This document shows positions 59,681 to 64,000 of a stretch of DNA of 64,000 nt, in pieces; the stretch's first letter is position 1; each line of letters starts with the position of its first letter. This DNA comes from Sarcomyxa edulis (lineage: Eukaryota > Basidiomycota > Agaricomycetes > Agaricales > Mycenaceae), in contig QUOL01000010.1 of assembly GCA_009761415.1 (NCBI GenBank), positions 248,001 to 312,000 of the forward strand, given 5' to 3'. Position numbers and translations under genes: made by a program. The notes under the pieces were generated by a model. The model ran no database searches and was not told the origin of the DNA. It saw only the letters and a program-made list of their open reading frames with translations.

Positions 59681-61077
59681 TATGGCAACAGGGACAGATC
59701 AGCTTAGTTTTTCGATCATTTTGGGGATGCCGACGCGGCAAGTCAGCACAGACCCCGACCACTTGCCACTTTCCCTATTTGACGTGAGGTGAATTGAAAC
59801 CACGTGCACTCGAGACGCGTCGGTCGCGCTCGTGTCCGAGACATCGAGCACGCGTATTTACTCGTTGCCGCATCTTTTAGTGTAGTTTTTTTTGTATACT
59901 GGTATATGGTCTATATATAGTGTGATTTAGTGCACTTAATCCACATTCCAAGAGCCTGGGAGCCTGTGTATAGACATATATATAAATATATGCAGGAAAA
60001 AGGAATACATGGTATTGAGGAGGATTAGAGAAACTCTGAACCACCAAAAGGGCAGATTTATATAGTAATCATATGAGGAAGTAAAACTATGAGGTTTCAG
60101 TATATTATATATATCAGGGAGAGCCAGGGGCCTTGGGAAGCAGACATATGCCAATCCTGGGGACAACATTCCTGCCTACCAATTTCTGGAGAGGTAAACA
60201 CATGTAATATGGGATACATGCAGTTTAAATCACTTCTTGATGTTAAAAGTTGAGAGAGGGACATACAAAAGCAATGGTGGGGAAAGAATTCAAGTTTTTG
60301 AGGAGAGAGGGGGGTCAAATGACTCACCAGGGTGATCCAAGATGAAGATGTCCTCTAGATTTTACTTATGCAGTGTTTAAATGAATGGAAAATTTTTAGA
60401 TTTATCTCTAGGAAGGATGAGAGGGGCAGTGTAAGAAAGGGAAGGAGATAGAAGGCTATATATTGCATACAGGGAGGCTCTCAAGTGTACAGGGACCTTT
60501 AAGCAAGCATATATACACCACATATCTCAGCCACCTGCCACATAGCTCATATAGACCTCCAAAATGTATGAGCTTGTCCAGTGTTGAAATGTGTGGCTGA
60601 GAGATACTTCACTTGTCCTGGTTGTTCTCCAGACTGGCCATCTGTCAGCATCCCCCTCCCCTTACTGTATAGAACATCTACTCTCTTTATACATGTACAT
60701 ACCATATTGGTCATCCCTATACCGCTTCAAATATTCTGTAGACTTCCCGGTGTCATGCATTCTTCCACTCTAGATATCTTCATATACATGTCCATACAGT
60801 CTCCCAAGCTCTTGGAATGTGGATGACATACGCTACTTTATACTATATATAGGCCATATTCCAGTGTACAAGAACAAGAAAAACTACACTAAAAGATGCG
60901 GCAACGAGTAAATACGCGTGCTCGATGTCTCGGACACGAGCGCGACCGACGCGTCTCGAGTGCACGTGGTTTCAATTCACCTCACGTCAAATAGGGAAAG
61001 TGGCAAGTGGTCGGGGTCTGTGCTGACTTGCCGCGTCGGCATCCCCAAAATGATCGAAAAACTAAGCTGTTGCCATA
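59681..61077. mobile_element. 1,397-bp non-autonomous DNA transposon with long terminal inverted repeats
   Basis: Ends TATGGCAACAG at the left and CTGTTGCCATA at the right are exact reverse complements. After an 11-base difference (GGACAGATCAG at 59692-59702 is present only on the left) the two arms are identical, as far as I can read, from about 59703 to 59888 against 60884-61066. The arms stay recognisable but diverged for another 100 or so bases inward (shared CTATATATAG and CATCCACATTCCAAGAGC words). The interior is AT-rich with TATATA runs and has no credible coding frame. A 6-bp direct repeat CTCGTG flanks the element. The superfamily is not assigned: a 6-bp duplication with a TATGG end fits none I can name safely. 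Confidence 0.85.
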
Positions 61078-61083
61078 CTCGTG
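61078..61083 (+). repeat. right target-site duplication CTCGTG
   Basis: Second copy of the 6-bp word found at 59675-59680, directly abutting the right end of the element. Confidence 0.7.
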
Positions 61084-62649
61084 GTATCCCAATGTTTCTT
61101 CTTCCTGGTCAGTCATCGAAACAACGACTCACCAACCAATATAAACCTTGAGTCGCAAGGGATGCTGTCGAAATCTCAATGGTTATCGGGGCCCCGTAAA
61201 ATATGTAGATGAGCCTCAGAGATGCTGCTTGCGTGAAAGCCATCAACGTCTACCTTCATATGTTGGTGCAACGCTGATCGACGCCCCAACGTTCTGCTTG
61301 CAGCCACTACGCCCTTCAAGATATCTGGAATCCCATATTTCGATACCACAGTTCCAATTCTGAGTTCTGAATGCGGGTAGCCCGGCTCGGTGAGTCGTCA
61401 ATCGCATTAGTCCGCCGAAGTAGTAATGTAAATCATCACTTCACTTTCACTTCTGGAATCACTACAGAGAGGTCGGGATTGGCCTTATGCGTCTGATGGT
61501 AGGCTGGGGTGTGATGGGTCCACTGCGAAAGGGGGGAGAGAGTTTCGCATGTATTTCGATGCAAATCACTTTGATGTCGCGTCAGAACGTATGCCACCAG
61601 GTCCCCGGAGGGCAGGTTGAGGATAGGTCGCGTACGCCACGTATCTGACCCCGAGTAGGTACATATAAGCCAAAAGCCACAGGTAGTCGGGCGTTGATCA
61701 ACAGCTTCCGGGTACTACTACTTAGTGATCGCCTCGGGGAAAGGTGACCCGGCCCACTGCCCAGCGTCACGGTATCAGCTTGCATCCCTTGATTACTGCC
61801 AGTGTAACCATTGCCCAGGAGATAAGTACTTTGTTTAGTCGGCCATCTTCAGCGTGAAGGCGTGAACTTGAATCTATCACGGGGCCCGTATCTGACACTG
61901 ATGCTTGGCCCCGCGCACGAAATTGAAACCTGATATGCGTGTTCGACGTCGTATGACCTGCATACGACCTCGGACCTCATACGATGCCAAATGACCTGAC
62001 ACGGACACGAGTCCACCGTCATGAACGCGTAATTGAAGGAGTCGGAAGCGCAGTCTTAATGGATCCTCGGCACGCAGTCCATCCGTTCGAGGAAGATGGG
62101 AGGAAAACGACGATTGGTGACAGAACCGCAGGCCCGCAGCGGTGATAGGGCTGAACGCAGGGGATGGAGAGAGCAGGGTCAGCAGTAGTTTTGGGAACGC
62201 TCCGGGAGAGATACTGATTCTCGAGTACCGAGCTGATTATCGCTACTCGTTCGTTGATTTTCTGTACCTGCTCGTTGATAGATCGCACGAATTGGAATAT
62301 CAACGATCTGCCACGATATCGATATCGATACGTGAGTGGGTGGTTGTCATCTGCCCAGCTGAGATTGGATGGATATACCGAGGAATGACCATGCTGGGTG
62401 ATAACGGAAGTAGAAAGCCAAAAAAAGAGCCGAGTCGGATTTTTGACTCGAACAACGACAACGACCTTCCCGGATCTCAGAATTCATGGACATCCTCTCC
62501 TAGACACCAACCACCATCTACCCACCTAGAGCGTATCAGCTACTAGCCAGTGCCACTCAGAGTACCAGCCTAGAGTACCAGTGATAGTACCAGGATACCA
62601 GCTACCAGCTACTAGCTGCAGTGATAGCTGCAGTTGCAGTGGTACCGGG
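61084..62649. other. intergenic stretch before the kinase gene
   Basis: No convincing gene. Around 61940-62010 the words CATACGAC and GACCTCGGACCT recur, and 62520-62640 carries repeated TACCAG/CTACTAGC/GCAGTGATAG words just upstream of the kinase start. Short frames (for example 62142-62546) lack family resemblance. Confidence 0.4.
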
Positions 62650-64000
62650 ATGCTCGCCCATCTTTTGCACCCACACCCACACAGACCCCACCTCGACCCC
62701 CCCATCGACGTCTCATCTCTCTCCTCAGTCCCCTCCCCATCCGCATCCCCAGACCCATACTCCCCATCAAGCACCTCATCAAAAACACACGCATTCTTCT
62801 CTTCCCCATTCTCAACCCGTCCACCCTCACCTTCACCCAGTCCACCACCTTCTCTATCGCTCTCACCATCACGTACCGCCGATTTCTTCGGTTCACCTCC
62901 TCGTACCAGTAATGGTGGCACCCACCCACACCCACACCTCACACGCCGGGCGTTCCCATCCCGCTACGCCATCCCATCCTCACCCTCCCCACCCCCATCA
63001 CTAGGCCTAAGCCTAGGTCTAACATCACCCCAAAAACGTGATTTCCTATTCCTCGACCTCGACAGACCGGCTCTAACGCTCCCGCCAAGTCCCAGTCCCA
63101 CCAACGCATCGTACACGTCGGCGTCTACTGCCAGTACCGAACTTACCAGCCCCGACGCTGATATTGATGGGAGTGGTATTGGTATTGGTAGTCCGGTAGA
63201 CGCTACACCGCGTCCACTCAGCCTCGAACCTTCTTTTTCGGTCGCTGCTGCACTTGATAAAGATGGTCATAAGTTTGTAGATACAGATACCGATACAGAT
63301 GCGGAAGATGTGTTGTTAGGTCCTGGGTCTGTTATCTCTCATACGCATCATCATCATAGCACTACCACCTCTGCCTCTACCTCTGCCACTACCTCCACCT
63401 CCACCTCTACCCCACCCGCACCACCACCACCACCACCACCAACCACAACCGTAACCCTAAAACTCATCTCCCCCCTAGGCGTAGGCGCATTCTCGAACGT
63501 ATGGCTCGCTCAGGATCTCTCCGACACCCCCCTCTCTCTCCCTCCTCCTCCGGCTCTGAGGCGGAGTCGGACTGGGTCGAGGAGGAGTCGGGCTGGGACT
63601 GGGGATGGGAGGAGTCGTGCCGGTACGGGAACTGGTACGGGTACAGAGAAAGGAGCAGGAGGAAGAAGTCGCGCCGGATCCAAAGTCAGCAGGACAGGAT
63701 CTACCAAGAGCCTCCACACCCACACCCACACCGGTGCTCATTCCGGTTCTCATTCCGGTTCTCATTCGGGAACAAACACCCCAGGTCGACACTCAAAACC
63801 CAAACCCACTACCCTCGACCTCACTCCCAATGCCCATCCCAATGCCTATCCCAATGCCCATCCCAACCCCAATGCCCATTCCAACCCAACTACCAGTCAC
63901 GATATCAAAAACCTGAGCAGGAACTCGAGTTTTAAATCGACATACAGCGGTGTGAGCGTGGATGGTGTTAAGCCGATCGTTAGCGGTATCGGTGTTATGA
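62650..64000 (+). CDS. protein kinase, 5' part, runs off right edge
   Basis: Open frame of 450 codons from ATG 62650 to the window end with no stop. Seen: a Ser/Pro/His-rich N-terminal region of about 250 residues (with RRAFPSRYAIPSS, KRDFLFLDLDRPALTL, and a CCA-repeat Pro tract at about 63418-63440). Then VTLKLISPLGVGAFSNVWLAQDL (63453-63521) gives a kinase first strand and glycine loop G-x-G-x-F-x-x-V. Right after strand 2 the frame enters a long low-complexity insert rich in Arg/Ser/Gly/Thr and His/Asn repeats and is still in it at the edge, so the VAIK lysine and the catalytic loop lie beyond 64000. The kinase call rests on the glycine loop alone. Fungal kinases with long inserts at this place exist. 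Confidence 0.65.
   Translation, partial: MLAHLLHPHPHRPHLDPPIDVSSLSSVPSPSASPDPYSPSSTSSKTHAFFSSPFSTRPPSPSPSPPPSLSLSPSRTADFFGSPPRTSNGGTHPHPHLTRRAFPSRYAIPSSPSPPPSLGLSLGLTSPQKRDFLFLDLDRPALTLPPSPSPTNASYTSASTASTELTSPDADIDGSGIGIGSPVDATPRPLSLEPSFSVAAALDKDGHKFVDTDTDTDAEDVLLGPGSVISHTHHHHSTTTSASTSATTSTSTSTPPAPPPPPPPTTTVTLKLISPLGVGAFSNVWLAQDLSDTPLSLPPPPALRRSRTGSRRSRAGTGDGRSRAGTGTGTGTEKGAGGRSRAGSKVSRTGSTKSLHTHTHTGAHSGSHSGSHSGTNTPGRHSKPKPTTLDLTPNAHPNAYPNAHPNPNAHSNPTTSHDIKNLSRNSSFKSTYSGVSVDGVKPIVSGIGVM
63738..63880 (+). repeat. short tandem repeats inside the kinase insert
   Basis: The 12-base unit CATTCCGGTTCT recurs about three times (63738-63770), and a CCCAATGCC(C/T)AT unit recurs four to five times (63823-63880). 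They encode HSGS and PNAH/PNAY repeats. Confidence 0.7.

Noticed and set aside
59690..61070. Telomeric, centromeric or CRISPR-type repeats anywhere in the window
   Set aside because: No TTAGGG arrays and no regularly spaced direct repeats with unique spacers were seen; the repeated elements are the inverted arms of one transposon and coding microsatellites.
59681..61077. LTR retrotransposon
   Set aside because: The repeats are inverted, not direct, and the interior lacks reverse transcriptase or integrase motifs.
62526..62942. Minus-strand Gly/Arg-rich frames at the right end
   Set aside because: They are antisense to the Ser/Pro-rich start of the kinase open frame, which runs 450 codons without a stop.

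Overview
The window is nuclear DNA from a filamentous basidiomycete, most likely an Agaricomycete. Nearly every gene is broken by many short introns of about 45 to 70 bases with GTRNGT-type donors, a few with GC donors. Several families are typical of Agaricomycetes: an AA9 lytic polysaccharide monooxygenase, two cerato-platanins, a PL14-like secreted protein, DUF6593 and DUF6697 proteins, an F-box protein and a fungal Na,K-type P-ATPase. I see no rRNA, tRNA, CRISPR or bacterial-type operon. Exon boundaries were read by eye from reading frame, splice signals and known family motifs; spans given for genes include introns.

Left part (1-21.2 kb): the 5' part of NAA35/MAK10 runs off the left edge and diverges from mitochondrial tryptophanyl-tRNA synthetase (MSW1). 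Then come a DUF6697 coiled-coil protein, a short-chain dehydrogenase, a 7 kb intersectin/Cin1-type endocytic scaffold (EH, coiled coil, proline-rich, WH2, two SH3, DH, PH), an AA9 LPMO, a DUF6593 protein, PRPP synthetase, glutamate 5-kinase (PRO1) and a DOPA dioxygenase-like protein.

Middle (21.2-45.6 kb): a non-coding stretch rich in CTTATAA words precedes the most unusual gene of the window, a roughly 1,700-residue protein that joins ubiquitin-like segments, a Cys/His-rich RING-like region, a von Willebrand A domain and a C-terminal ubiquitin-conjugating (E2) domain with an intact HPN motif and catalytic cysteine. It is followed by an ADP1-type ABCG transporter with an EGF-like ectodomain, COX17, an unrecognised small protein overlapping MCP1, MCP1, a P-type IIC ATPase and an F-box protein.

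Right part (45.6-64 kb): two tandem cerato-platanin genes, a single-pass membrane protein, a PL14-like secreted protein with a long low-complexity insert, a helical/kinase-like gene, a PP2C phosphatase, a secreted serine carboxypeptidase, a complete 1,397-bp non-autonomous DNA transposon with long inverted repeats and a 6-bp target duplication, and the 5' 1.35 kb of a protein kinase gene that leaves the window open.

Functionally the window is mostly housekeeping (mitochondrial translation and cytochrome oxidase assembly, amino-acid and nucleotide precursor synthesis, endocytosis, ion transport) mixed with secreted or cell-wall-related products. It is not a biosynthetic cluster. The E2/vWA fusion and the inverted-repeat element are the parts that most deserve follow-up.
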